Assembly: GCA_027067385.1 (NCBI GenBank)
Contig: JAMOVV010000103.1
Location: 1-37,034 of the forward strand
Length of the DNA: 37,034 bases
From: Desulfarculaceae bacterium
Lineage (GTDB): Bacteria > Desulfobacterota > Desulfarculia > Desulfarculales > Desulfarculaceae
Reading direction: 5' to 3'
Shown: positions 9,476-18,782 of the stretch, one piece after another
How positions within the stretch are numbered: the first letter of the stretch is position 1
Layout of the letters: each line of letters begins with the position of its first letter
Made by a program: the position numbers and the translations under genes
The notes under the pieces: model-generated
What the model was told of the DNA's origin: nothing
Database searches by the model: none
What the model saw: only the letters and a program-made list of their open reading frames with translations

Positions 9476-10093
9476 GTGGATTCCAAGGAACAAAAGAAAG
9501 AGAAGATCACCGCCGCCGCCGCGGTCGTCTTGGCCCAAAAGGGCTATAACCTCACCCTGATCGCCGACATCGCCGCCGAGGCCGGGGTGGGCAAAGGCAC
9601 CATCTACGAATACTTCGACTCCAAGGAAGAGCTGTTCTTCGCGGTCTACCAGTGGTTCATGGCCAATATCATGGAGGCGGCCACGGTGGCGGTGGGCGAC
9701 CTGGCCGCGCCGCTGCCCCAACGCCTCATGGCCATGGTGGGATCGCTGGTGGAGGTCTTTGAAGACAACCGCCAGATGTTCTCCCTGTTCATGGAGTTCT
9801 GGGCCGCATCTTCCGCCGGCCCCTTGCAAACGCGCCTGCGCCAGGCCCTCAACGACACCTACCGCCAGTCCCGCCGGATGTTCGCCGAGATCATCACCCA
9901 GGGCGCGGCCAGCGGCTATTTCCGTGACGACTTAGACCCCCTGGCCACCGCCGCCGGGCTGGTGGCCGGGCTGGACGGCATCTTTTTACAGTGCTGGATG
10001 GACCCGGAGCTGGACGCGGCCAAGCTGGCCGGCGGCTTCATGCAAAACCTGCTTCGGGGCATCGCCCGCCGGGAGCCTGATGATGCAAAGTAA
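9476..10093 (+). CDS. TetR/AcrR-family transcriptional regulator
   Basis: KKEKITAAAAVVLAQKGYNLTLIADIAAEAGVGKGTIYEYFDSKEELFFAVY: classic TetR HTH. Start set at GTG 9476 with upstream AGGTGG. Confidence 0.93.
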   Translation: MDSKEQKKEKITAAAAVVLAQKGYNLTLIADIAAEAGVGKGTIYEYFDSKEELFFAVYQWFMANIMEAATVAVGDLAAPLPQRLMAMVGSLVEVFEDNRQMFSLFMEFWAASSAGPLQTRLRQALNDTYRQSRRMFAEIITQGAASGYFRDDLDPLATAAGLVAGLDGIFLQCWMDPELDAAKLAGGFMQNLLRGIARREPDDAK

Positions 10094-10850
10094 AAGCAAG
10101 CTCGCCGGGGCCCTGCTGGGGGCCGCGCTCTGGCTGGCGGCCGCGGCCCCGGCCGCCGGCGCCGCCGGCCTCACCCCCCGCCAGATACTGGACCACGTGG
10201 ACGACCTGTTCCGGGGCAAGTCCAGCCAGGGCCTGATGACCATGACCGTGGTCACCAAGCACTGGCAGCGCACCCTCACCATGCAGTGGTGGTCCAAGGG
10301 CAAGGATCGCTCCCTGGTGCGCATCCTGGCCCCCAAGAAGGAGGCGGGCACCGCCACCCTGCGGGTGGGCAACAACGTGTGGAACTACCTGCCCAAGGTC
10401 AAGCGGGTGATCAAGCTGCCCTCGTCGATGATGTCCGGCTCCTGGATGGGCTCGCACTTCACCAACGACGACCTGGTGAAGGAAAGCCGCATGGCCGACG
10501 ACTACACCTTCAAGATCACCTTCCAGGGGGTGCGCGACGGCCGGGAGATCATCGAGATCACCTGCCGGCCCAAGCCCGACGCGGCGGTGGTCTGGGGCCA
10601 GGTGCGGGTGGTGGTGCAAGCCGGGGACTACCTGCCGCTTTTCATGCGCTACTTTGACGAAGACCTGCACCCGGCCCGCACCATGTACTTCACCAACGTA
10701 GGCGACCTGGGCGGACGCAGGCTCCCCCGGACCATGAAGATGGTGCCCCAAGATAAGCCGGGCGAGTACACCCTGGTCACCTACCAAAAGATGCGCTTCG
10801 ACCTGGAGCTGGCCGACAGCGTCTTTTCCCTGCGGAGCCTGCGGGATTAA
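10083..10850 (+). CDS. Outer membrane lipoprotein-sorting protein (LolA-like fold), exported
   Basis: Signal peptide MQSKSKLAGALLGAALWLAAAAPAAGAAG; LMTMTVVTKHWQRTLTMQWWSKGKDRSLVRILAPKKEAGTATLRVGNNVWNYLPKVKRVIKLPSSMMSGSWMGSHFTNDDLVKESRMADDY is typical of this family. Confidence 0.85.
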   Translation: MQSKSKLAGALLGAALWLAAAAPAAGAAGLTPRQILDHVDDLFRGKSSQGLMTMTVVTKHWQRTLTMQWWSKGKDRSLVRILAPKKEAGTATLRVGNNVWNYLPKVKRVIKLPSSMMSGSWMGSHFTNDDLVKESRMADDYTFKITFQGVRDGREIIEITCRPKPDAAVVWGQVRVVVQAGDYLPLFMRYFDEDLHPARTMYFTNVGDLGGRRLPRTMKMVPQDKPGEYTLVTYQKMRFDLELADSVFSLRSLRD

Positions 10851-10861
10851 GGGGAACTCCG

Positions 10862-12079
10862 GTGAACACCCTGCGAGTAGCCTGGCGCAACCTGTGGCGC
10901 AACCGCCGCCGCACCCTGGTCACCTTGGCCGCGGTGAGCGTCTGCACCCTCATCCTCACGGTCATCTACTGCCTGATGGAGGGCCTGATGGTGGGCGCGG
11001 TGGCCAACACCACCAACCTCAGCCTGGGCGAGGTGCAGGTCTACGCCAAGGGCTACCGCCACGACCGCTCCTTCTACAAGGCGCTCAAAGACCCGGGGGC
11101 CATCCTGGCCGCGGCGTCAGCCGCCGGGGTGGGGGCCGCGCCGCGCAGCTACAGCTTCGGCCTGGCCGCCCTGGGGGCCAAGAGCTCCGGGGCCCGCCTG
11201 TGGGGCATCGACCCGGCGGCCGAGCGCGCCGCCTTTGACCTGTACCGCCACGTGGCCCAGGGCCGCTTCCTGGGCGACCGGCCGGAAAAGGCGGTGGTGC
11301 TGGGCTATAAGCTGGCCAAGTCGCTGGAGGCCCGGGTGGGCTCCACCCTGGTGGTGGTGGTGCAGGCGGCCGACGGCTCCTTGGGCAACGATCTGTTCAA
11401 GGTGGTCGGCATCTTAAAATCCTGCGGCGCGGCCATCGACCGCAACGCCGCCCTGGTGCACCGGGCCGACTTCGCCGAGCTGCTGGTCTCCGGCGGGCGC
11501 ATCCACGAGGTGGCCCTCAACTCGCGGGGACGCATGCCCCTGGAGAAACTGCGGGCCCTGGCCGCGGCCGCCGCGCCAGGCCAGGAGGTGACCACCTGGC
11601 GGGTGATCATGCCGGCCGCCTCGGACATGCTCAACGTCTGGGACTCCATGATGTGGCTCTTCGGCCTGGTCTTCATCCTGGCCGCCGCCCTGGGCCTGAT
11701 GAACACCATGCTCATGGCCACCTTTGAGCGCATCCGCGAGTTCGGCATCATCCGGGCCCTGGGGGCCACCACCTGGCGCATCCTGGCCGACGTGACCGGC
11801 GAGGCCATGATCCTGTCGCTGCTGGGTACCGGCCTGGGGGCCCTGCTGGGACTGGCGGTGTCGCAGTACCTGGTGGTGCACGGCCTGGACATGTCGTCCT
11901 TGGCCGGCAGTTACTCGGTGGGCGGGCTCACCTTCGATCCCGTGTGGCGGGCCACCCTGTCGCTGCGCAGTTTCCTGGAACCGGTGCTGCTGATGTTCGG
12001 GGTCTGCCTGTTGGCCTCCATCTACCCGGCCATCCTGGCCGCCCGGCTGGACCCGGTGCGCGCCATCAACCGGGTGTAA
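10862..12079 (+). CDS. ABC transporter permease (FtsX/MacB/LolC-E family)
   Basis: MNTLRVAWRNLWRNRRRTLVTLAAVSVCTLILTVIY...; C-terminal FtsX domain NTMLMATFERIREFGIIRALGATTWRI. Confidence 0.93.
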   Translation: MNTLRVAWRNLWRNRRRTLVTLAAVSVCTLILTVIYCLMEGLMVGAVANTTNLSLGEVQVYAKGYRHDRSFYKALKDPGAILAAASAAGVGAAPRSYSFGLAALGAKSSGARLWGIDPAAERAAFDLYRHVAQGRFLGDRPEKAVVLGYKLAKSLEARVGSTLVVVVQAADGSLGNDLFKVVGILKSCGAAIDRNAALVHRADFAELLVSGGRIHEVALNSRGRMPLEKLRALAAAAAPGQEVTTWRVIMPAASDMLNVWDSMMWLFGLVFILAAALGLMNTMLMATFERIREFGIIRALGATTWRILADVTGEAMILSLLGTGLGALLGLAVSQYLVVHGLDMSSLAGSYSVGGLTFDPVWRATLSLRSFLEPVLLMFGVCLLASIYPAILAARLDPVRAINRV

Positions 12080-12096
12080 ACGGCAAGGGGGTAAAC

Positions 12097-13323
12097 ATGA
12101 TCGCTCGTTTGGCCTGGCGCAGCGTCTGGCGCAACCGCCGTCGGACCCTCATCACCGTGTTGTCCATCGGCTTCGGCCTGAGCTTCGCCATTTTCTTTAT
12201 CGCCATGGGCCACGGCATGTACACCAAGATGATCAGCGACGCGGTACGCATGCAGGCCGGCCACATCACCATCGAGCCCCGGGGCTACCTGGAGGCCCCG
12301 GCGGTGGAGAGCTACCTCAAGTCGCCGGCGGAGCTGCGGGCGGCGGTGCAGCGCCTGGCGGCGGTGCAGCGCACCAAGCTGCTGGTGCTGGGCCAGGGGA
12401 TCGCCCGCACCGGCTCGGGCACGGTGGGGGTGGCCCTGATGGGGGTGGAGCCCTCGGCCGAGGCCATCACCTCGCCCCTGGCCCGGCGCATCATCAAGGG
12501 CCGCTACCTAAGCGACCGCGACGGCCCCTGGGTGGTCATCGGCAAGACCCTGGCCGAGCGCCTGGGGCTGCGGGTGGGCATGAAGCTGGTGATCACCACC
12601 AACAACGCGGCCGGCGAGCTGGTGGACGAGCTATGCCGGGTGCGCGGCATCTTCGCCACCGGCTCCGAGGAGATCGACGGCTATTTCATGCAGGCCCCTA
12701 TCGCCTTCGCCCGCCGGGTCTTCGGCCTGCCGGCCGGCGCGGCCACCCAGTTGGGGGTGATCCTGGCCAGCCCCGACGACCAGGAAGCGGTGCTGGCCAA
12801 GCTGCGCCGCCTCACGGCCGGCCAGGACCTGGAGGTGGAGCCCTGGCAGAAGATCCTGCCCCAGTTGGCCTCCTACATTAAGCTAGACGAGGGCTCCAAC
12901 TACGTGTTCCAGGGGATACTGATCTTTCTCATCCTCTTTACCATCTTCAACACCATCCTCATGTCGGTGATGGAGCGCCAGCGGGAGTTCGCCATGCTCC
13001 AGGCCATCGGCACCCGGCCGGGACAGGTGATGGGCCAGGTATTTTTGGAGACCTGTTTCCTGGGCCTCATCGGCTGCGGCCTGGGCATGCTCGGCGGAGC
13101 CGCCGCCGCCGGGGCCCTGCAGCATTGGGGCCTGGACCTGTCAAGCTTTTACGGCGGCGACATCACCATCTCCGGCTTTGCGGTGGACCCCCGCCTGCGG
13201 GCCCTGCTCACCCCGGGGATAGTCTTGGGCATGGGCGCGGCGGTGTTCGCGGCCACCTTGCTGCTGAGCCTCATCCCGCTGCGCCACGCCGGGCGGGTAA
13301 ACATCGTGGACCAATTACGTTAG
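12097..13323 (+). CDS. ABC transporter permease (FtsX/MacB/LolC-E family)
   Basis: MIARLAWRSVWRNRRRTLITVLSIGFGLSFAIFF...; FNTILMSVMERQREFAMLQAIGTRPGQVMGQVFLET. Start trimmed to ATG 12097. Confidence 0.93.
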   Translation: MIARLAWRSVWRNRRRTLITVLSIGFGLSFAIFFIAMGHGMYTKMISDAVRMQAGHITIEPRGYLEAPAVESYLKSPAELRAAVQRLAAVQRTKLLVLGQGIARTGSGTVGVALMGVEPSAEAITSPLARRIIKGRYLSDRDGPWVVIGKTLAERLGLRVGMKLVITTNNAAGELVDELCRVRGIFATGSEEIDGYFMQAPIAFARRVFGLPAGAATQLGVILASPDDQEAVLAKLRRLTAGQDLEVEPWQKILPQLASYIKLDEGSNYVFQGILIFLILFTIFNTILMSVMERQREFAMLQAIGTRPGQVMGQVFLETCFLGLIGCGLGMLGGAAAAGALQHWGLDLSSFYGGDITISGFAVDPRLRALLTPGIVLGMGAAVFAATLLLSLIPLRHAGRVNIVDQLR

Positions 13324-13332
13324 GGAGAGACG

Positions 13333-14040
13333 GTGAGCACCCTGGTCAAGGCAACCGACATCACCAAGGATTACGGGCAAGACGGCGTGGTGACCCACGC
13401 CCTGCGCGGAGTGAGCCTTTCCCTGCAGCCGGGCGAGTTCGCCGCCATGGTGGGGCCCTCGGGCTCGGGCAAGTCCACCCTGCTCAATATCATCGGCGGG
13501 CTGGACCGCCCCACCAGCGGTACGGTGGAGGTGGACGGCCAGCGACTCAACGACCTGGGCAAGTCGGCCCTGGGCGAGCTGCGGCGCGACCACATCGGAT
13601 TCATCTTCCAGAGCTACAACCTGCTGCCGGTGCTCACGGCCCGGGAGAACGCCGAGTACGTGCTGCGCCTGCAGGGGGTGCCGGCGGCCGAGCGCCGGCG
13701 GCGGGTGACCGAGGTGCTGGCCGAGGTGGGGCTGGCCGGGATGGAGGACCGCTTCCCCCGCCAGCTCTCCGGCGGCCAGCAGCAGCGGGTGGCCATCGCC
13801 CGGGCCGTGGCCCCGGAGCCGGCGTTGGTGCTGGCCGACGAGCCCACCGCCAACGTGGACTCCAAGACCGGCCAGTCCCTGCTGGACCTCATGCTGCGGC
13901 TCAACCAGGACAAGGGGGTGACCTTCCTGTTCTCCACCCACGACCCGGCGGTGATGCAACGGGCCCGGCGTCTCATCCTGCTCAAGGACGGCGAGGTGGC
14001 CGGCGACGGCGAGGGGCTGGAGGACATCGATGGGGTGTAG
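13333..14040 (+). CDS. ABC transporter ATP-binding protein (LolD/MacB-type)
   Basis: Walker A GPSGSGKST, signature QLSGGQQQRVAIARA, Walker B LVLADEPTANVDSKTG, H-loop STHDP. GTG start. Confidence 0.97.
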   Translation: MSTLVKATDITKDYGQDGVVTHALRGVSLSLQPGEFAAMVGPSGSGKSTLLNIIGGLDRPTSGTVEVDGQRLNDLGKSALGELRRDHIGFIFQSYNLLPVLTARENAEYVLRLQGVPAAERRRRVTEVLAEVGLAGMEDRFPRQLSGGQQQRVAIARAVAPEPALVLADEPTANVDSKTGQSLLDLMLRLNQDKGVTFLFSTHDPAVMQRARRLILLKDGEVAGDGEGLEDIDGV

Positions 14041-15331
14041 CCGGCCGCCGGTCCGCTGGCTGGTCCTGGCGGCCGCGCTCTGGCTGCTGGGGGCCGCGTC
14101 GGCCGGGGCGGCCGAAGACGGCGGCCCAAGGGCCTGGGACCTGGGCGGCAGCCTGCGCATCCTGGGCACCCTGGCCGACACCCACCGCCTGGGGTCCCTG
14201 GCCGGCGGCCGCGACAGCGCGGTGCAGGGCCAGGGCGCCCTGCGCCTCACGGCGGCCGGCCGTACCGGCCACCGCTGGGCCTACGAAGCCCACCTGGTGG
14301 GCTCCTACCTCTACAGCTCACCGGCCGGGCAAGGGACGCCCGGCTGGGGAACCGCCGGCGGCGTCACCCGCTACCGGGCCCTGGACGCCACCTGGCATTG
14401 GCGCGACCAACCCGGCCAAGAGGGACTACTGTGGTGGGACCGCCTCAATGTCAAACTGAGCCTGGGCCAGGTGGATATCACCCTGGGCCGCCAGGCCATC
14501 ACCTTTGGCAAGGCCTACTTCTGCAACCCCCTGGACGTCTTCCTGCCCTTTGTTGACCCCCGCCAATTCGACCGCGAGTACAAGGCCGGGGTGGACGGCC
14601 TGCGGGTGGATGTCTACCTTGGCGACTTCTCGGGCCTCACCCTGGTGGCCGTGGCCGGCCGGGAGCTGGACTGGCAGAACCGGCCGGTGGACGGCGAGGC
14701 CGCCCTGGCCGCCGACTGGTACGGCTCGGCCCTGCTGGTGCGCGGCTACACCACCCTGGCCGGCTGGGACCTGGCCGTGCAGGGCGGCAAAGTCTACGGC
14801 GGCTGGCAACTGGGCGGCGGGCTCACCGGCGAGCTGGGGCCGCTGTCAGTGCGGGCCGAGGCCGCCTACCTCTGGGCCGACGGCCGGCGGCCGCTGCCCC
14901 CTCCCCTGTCCGGCGATATCATCCCGGACCACCTCACCTTGGTGCTGGGGCTGGGCCACCGCTGGGCCAACTCGCTCACCCTGGAGGCCGAGTACCTATT
15001 CAACGGGGCCGGCGACCCCGACCACCTCGAGGCGGCCAGGGCCCGGGTCAACGCCGGGGCGGCGCTGCAGATGGGACGCCACCTGCTGGGGGCCACCCTC
15101 AGCTACCAGATCACCCCGCTGGCGCTGGGCCGGATAGTGGTGCTCTACTCCCTGTCGGACCACTCCTGCCTGTGGCAACCCGTAGTCACCATCTCGGTGG
15201 CCGACAACGTGGAGATGTTGGCCGGGGCCAGCCTGGGCCTGGGCGCGGCCCCGGACAGCGCCGCACGAATTCACAGCGAGTTCGGCAGCTATCCCACTTA
15301 CTTTTTCGTTGAGTTCAAGTTCTATTTTTAA
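14030..15331 (+). CDS. Predicted outer-membrane beta-barrel protein (porin-like), last gene of the ABC operon
   Basis: Signal peptide (LAAALWLLGAASAGAAE), alternating amphipathic strands, C-terminal strand ending FVEFKFYF* (BAM-type terminal Phe). Overlaps the ATPase gene by 11 nt. Confidence 0.75.
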   Translation: MGCSRPPVRWLVLAAALWLLGAASAGAAEDGGPRAWDLGGSLRILGTLADTHRLGSLAGGRDSAVQGQGALRLTAAGRTGHRWAYEAHLVGSYLYSSPAGQGTPGWGTAGGVTRYRALDATWHWRDQPGQEGLLWWDRLNVKLSLGQVDITLGRQAITFGKAYFCNPLDVFLPFVDPRQFDREYKAGVDGLRVDVYLGDFSGLTLVAVAGRELDWQNRPVDGEAALAADWYGSALLVRGYTTLAGWDLAVQGGKVYGGWQLGGGLTGELGPLSVRAEAAYLWADGRRPLPPPLSGDIIPDHLTLVLGLGHRWANSLTLEAEYLFNGAGDPDHLEAARARVNAGAALQMGRHLLGATLSYQITPLALGRIVVLYSLSDHSCLWQPVVTISVADNVEMLAGASLGLGAAPDSAARIHSEFGSYPTYFFVEFKFYF

Positions 15332-15458
15332 GTGGTAATTTTGCGGCCGGGACAAGTGTCTTTACTTTGACGTTGGCGGTTTGTTAGCGTCTACTATGGG
15401 GGTAATGTAAGAGGCAAGAGAACCGAGTTTCAATAATAACTACAAGTTGGATAGCAAC

Positions 15459-17186
15459 ATGAAAAAACTCGTGGCAGCAGTATTGGTCATTTTAGCCGCT
15501 TTGATAGTTTTGCCCGGCGGCGCAGTCGCCATCGCCGCCGACGCCCAGCCTTCCAAGTTCGAGGTGGGGCTGGTGAAAACCGCCCTGCTGGTGGTGGAGC
15601 AGGCCATCAGCGCCGAGACCGGCAAGCGGGCCGAGATCAAGTACCAAAGTCTCATGGTTGATGGTGAAAAACTGGTGATCCAAGGCCTCACCCTCACCAT
15701 CCATTTCAAAAAACCCACTACCTTGACCATCAAAAAGATAACCATCAGCGACCTGCAACCGCGCCTGGGCCGACCGGCCGTCCTGGGTCTCTCGGGCAAG
15801 CTGGAAGATGTATCCGGGCAGATTGACCCCACCACCAACATCAAGGCGAGCCTGGTCCAGTGCCATGACCTACTGGTGGGCCTGGACCAGGACACCGCCA
15901 GCGTAGGCTACCTCAAGGCCCTGGACGTGACTGTCGAGGCGGCCGGTAAGGGAACCTTCCGTCTGGCCCTCCTGGAGGTCACCGGCTTCTCTTATAACCA
16001 GCAGGACGAGGTAAAACTCACCGCCGGCTTGCTCAGGGAATTCGCCTTTAGCGAAGGCCGTCCCGGCCAGGGAACCGGCGGCTTCTCGCTTACCGTGAGC
16101 AGCGCCGACATTAAGGGCCTTTTCTTCCGCGAGCGCCAGGAAAAGATCACCCTGGCGGAATGCCGCGTGGTGGGAATGCAGGGAGCTGAAAACAACGGGC
16201 TCTTCAAGCTCGGCGCCCTGGATGTGCGCCAGTTGGACTTCGACGCCAACCACCACGCCCGCATCAAGTACTTCAAGGCCGCCGACGTCAGCTATTACGA
16301 GCGCGGCCCCAAGGGACCCCAGCAGGGCGGCGAGCTGCTCAGCTTAACCTTGGCCAGTGTGAACCTGGCCAAGCTGTCGGACCCCTCTACCTACAGCATC
16401 GGCAAGTTCGATGTGCGCGACCTGGGAATCATGACCAGCGGGCGTGAGCTGCTGCGCCTGGCCCGGGTGGCCACCACCTCCACCAACGACGGCAAGATCA
16501 TGCGCGGGCTGTTCGTGATCGATGCCTTGAAGCTCAACGCGGCCAGCCTGCCGAACGAGGCCGCCGAGTTTATCAAGCAGTTGGGGCACGACGCCCTGGT
16601 CTTCAACCTGCGTGCCGAGGCCGATATCTACCACGCCACCCAGCTCCTGGACCTCAAGGTTTTCAAGCTATGGTCCGACCAGTTGGGCGTCCTGAGCTAC
16701 TCCGTCAAGATAGGTGGCTTCAAAATTGACCCCAACAAGCCCAGAACATCGACCAGGCTCATGCAGCAGACGGCCACCATTATCTCGGGTAAGGCATCTT
16801 ACCAAGACGTGGCCCTGGTGCCGGCTCTCATCGCCATGGGGGCCAGGAACGCCAAGCTGAGCCCGGCCCAGTTCACCGAAATGCTCATCGCCCAGGTACG
16901 CGCCGAAGCCGACGGTCAACACAGCCCAGCCTTCAAAGCGGCGGCCGAGGAGGTGATCAAGTTCCTGCGCTCGCCCGGCGAAATTCACCTAAACATCAAA
17001 CCGTCCAAGCCGGTGAAGATCAGCGACCTGGAGGGCATGAACGAAGACCAGGCCATCGCGGCCCTGGACGTTACCTTTACCGCCAAGCCGCGTCCGGGGT
17101 ACCAGCCCAGTACTACCGCCCCCCCGGCCAAGCCCCAGGCCACGCCTTCTCCCCAGGATGGACCGACCGCGGGGCCCAACAAGTAA
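15459..17186 (+). CDS. Large exported protein of unknown family
   Basis: MKKLVAAVLVILAALIVLPGGAVAIAADAQ signal peptide, then about 540 aa of beta-rich sequence with no motif I recognise; Pro/Thr-rich C-terminus. ATG 15459 used instead of 15447. Confidence 0.75.
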   Translation: MKKLVAAVLVILAALIVLPGGAVAIAADAQPSKFEVGLVKTALLVVEQAISAETGKRAEIKYQSLMVDGEKLVIQGLTLTIHFKKPTTLTIKKITISDLQPRLGRPAVLGLSGKLEDVSGQIDPTTNIKASLVQCHDLLVGLDQDTASVGYLKALDVTVEAAGKGTFRLALLEVTGFSYNQQDEVKLTAGLLREFAFSEGRPGQGTGGFSLTVSSADIKGLFFRERQEKITLAECRVVGMQGAENNGLFKLGALDVRQLDFDANHHARIKYFKAADVSYYERGPKGPQQGGELLSLTLASVNLAKLSDPSTYSIGKFDVRDLGIMTSGRELLRLARVATTSTNDGKIMRGLFVIDALKLNAASLPNEAAEFIKQLGHDALVFNLRAEADIYHATQLLDLKVFKLWSDQLGVLSYSVKIGGFKIDPNKPRTSTRLMQQTATIISGKASYQDVALVPALIAMGARNAKLSPAQFTEMLIAQVRAEADGQHSPAFKAAAEEVIKFLRSPGEIHLNIKPSKPVKISDLEGMNEDQAIAALDVTFTAKPRPGYQPSTTAPPAKPQATPSPQDGPTAGPNK

Positions 17187-17226
17187 CCCGGGCCGCCGCC
17201 CCAGCCGCGGCCACTCACGCCCAACC

Positions 17227-17258
17227 ACGGCCCGTCCGGCGATTGCCGGGCGGGCCGT
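17227..17258 (+). terminator. Strong hairpin downstream of the 15459-17186 CDS (probable terminator)
   Basis: ACGGCCCGTCCGGC GATT GCCGGGCGGGCCGT, 14-bp stem with one G-U. Only a short T run follows. Confidence 0.55.
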
Positions 17259-17402
17259 TGCTCGGCCGACGGCCGGGGCTCACCGCACCTGGCCGGAAAG
17301 CGCCCTCTTTGGGTTGGCATTTTACCGGCAACGTATTATTATTAAATATAATGACTCAGCCAAGTTTATCCCGATACCATGTTTCGCAAGCCAGGAGTTC
17401 CC

Positions 17403-17735
17403 GTGACCCAATACTACGACCCCAGTGACTTGGCCAACTTTGGCCAGATCGGAGACCACGCGCCCGAGCTGGCCGCCAAGTTTTTCGACTACTACGGCGC
17501 GGTGTTTGCCGAAGGCGAGCTGACCGCGCGGGAGAAGGCCCTCATCGCCCTGGCGGTGGCCCACGCGGTGCAGTGTCCCTACTGTATCGAGGCCTATGCC
17601 CAGGCCTGCCTGGAAAAGGGCTCCAACCCGGCCGAGATGACCGAGGCGGTGCACGTGGCCTGCGCCATTCGCGGCGGGGCCTCCTTGGTGCACGGCATGC
17701 AGATGCGCCGCCAGGTGGCAAAACTATCCCTGTGA
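17403..17735 (+). CDS. AhpD/carboxymuconolactone-decarboxylase-like protein, 'arsenosugar biosynthesis-associated peroxidase-like' type
   Basis: MTQYYDPSDLANFGQIGDHAPELAAKFFDYYGAVFAEGELTAREKALIALAVAHAVQCPYCIEAYAQACLEKG. CxxC redox motif. GTG 17403 has a well-placed CAGGAG RBS, preferred over ATG 17379. Confidence 0.85.
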   Translation: MTQYYDPSDLANFGQIGDHAPELAAKFFDYYGAVFAEGELTAREKALIALAVAHAVQCPYCIEAYAQACLEKGSNPAEMTEAVHVACAIRGGASLVHGMQMRRQVAKLSL

Positions 17736-17768
17736 TCCCGCGGAGCCCCGGCCGAACCGTTGGAAGAG

Positions 17769-18722
17769 ATGGAACCCTTCGCCCAAACCCTGGCCCGTCA
17801 CGATCTTACGCTGACGCGTGAGCCCACCGACACCCTGCAGGTGAACGTGGGGTTTTTGTGCAACCAGGTCTGTAAGCACTGCCACCTGGGAGCCGGTCCC
17901 GGACGTAGCGAGGTGATGGACGCCGCCACGGTGGACCAGGTGGTGGCCTATGTCGCGCGGGCCGGGTTCACCACGGTGGACATCACCGGCGGCGCGCCGG
18001 AGATGAACCCCCACCTGGTGCGGCTCATACACGGGGTGACCCCGCGGGCCCCACGGGTGATGCTGCGGGCCAACCTCACCGCCCTGGGCCAGGACCAACA
18101 CCAGCCCTTGCGGGAGCTGCTGGCCGAGCGGCGGGTGGTGGTGGTGGCCTCCCTGCCGGCCACCACCGCCTTCCAGGCCGACGCCCAACGGGGCCAAGGG
18201 GTCTTTGAGCAGTCCCTGGCCACCCTGGAACGCCTCAACCGGCTCGGCTACGGCCACCCGGGCTCGGGCCTGGAGTTGGACCTGGTGGTCAATCCGGCCG
18301 GGGCCTTCCTGCCACCGCCGCAGGCGGCGGCCGAGAAAAAATTTCGGGCCGACCTCAAGCGCGAGTGGGGGCTGGTGTTCAACCAGCTCTTCACTTTTGC
18401 CAACGTCCCCCTGGGTCGCTTCCGCCGCTGGCTGGAAAAGACCGGCAACTACCAAGCCTACCGGGACAAGCTGGTGAACGGCTTCAACCCCTGCGCCGTG
18501 GAGGGGCTCATGTGCCGCCGCCAGGTATCGGTGGCCTGGGACGGCATACTCTACGATTGCGATTTCAACCTGGCCGCCGGCCTCCCCCTGCAGGGGCGCG
18601 CCATCCACGTCTCTCACATGGCGGCGGCCCCCGAGCCGGGCAGCCCCATAGCGGTGGCCGACCACTGCTACACCTGCACCGCCGGAGACGGCTTCACCTG
18701 AGGCGGGGCCATCGCGGCCTGA
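17769..18722 (+). CDS. arsS: ArsS-like radical SAM protein (radical SAM/Cys-rich C-terminal domain), predicted selenoprotein with Sec at UGA 18699-18701
   Basis: CNQVCKHCHLGAGP is the CxxxCxxC radical SAM motif; C-terminal CAVEGLMCRRQVSVAWDGILYDCDFN. In-frame TGA is followed by GGC GGG GCC ATC GCG GCC TGA, giving HCYTCTAGDGFT-U-GGAIAA*. The ORF track call ends at 18701; start may be TTG 17760 or ATG 17769. Confidence 0.85.
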
Positions 18723-18732
18723 GTTCAGGCTG
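18715..18732 (+). promoter_or_regulatory. Candidate bacterial SECIS element
   Basis: CGGCCUG (18715-18721) / loop AGUU (18722-18725) / CAGGCUG (18726-18732): 7-bp stem with one G-U, G in the apical loop, 21 nt between the UGA and the loop G at 18723. Confidence 0.65.
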
Positions 18733-18782
18733 GCTTGGTCGCAACCTTTCGGCTACCTTCACCCCAGCGGGAGTTGCAACAC

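Noticed and set aside
13125-14459. 444-aa + strand ORF and 13315..14250 (-) 311 aa
   Set aside because: Overlap the clear ABC ATPase (13333-14040) in other frames; Arg/Pro/Ala-rich with no motifs.
17733-17768. Second possible UGA readthrough, joining the AhpD-like ORF to the radical SAM ORF (same frame)
   Set aside because: The AhpD-like protein has a complete family-length C-terminus and the linker SRGAPAEP has no family counterpart; separate genes are simpler.
17724-18665. 313-aa minus-strand ORF
   Set aside because: Antisense to the ArsS-like gene; shadow ORF.
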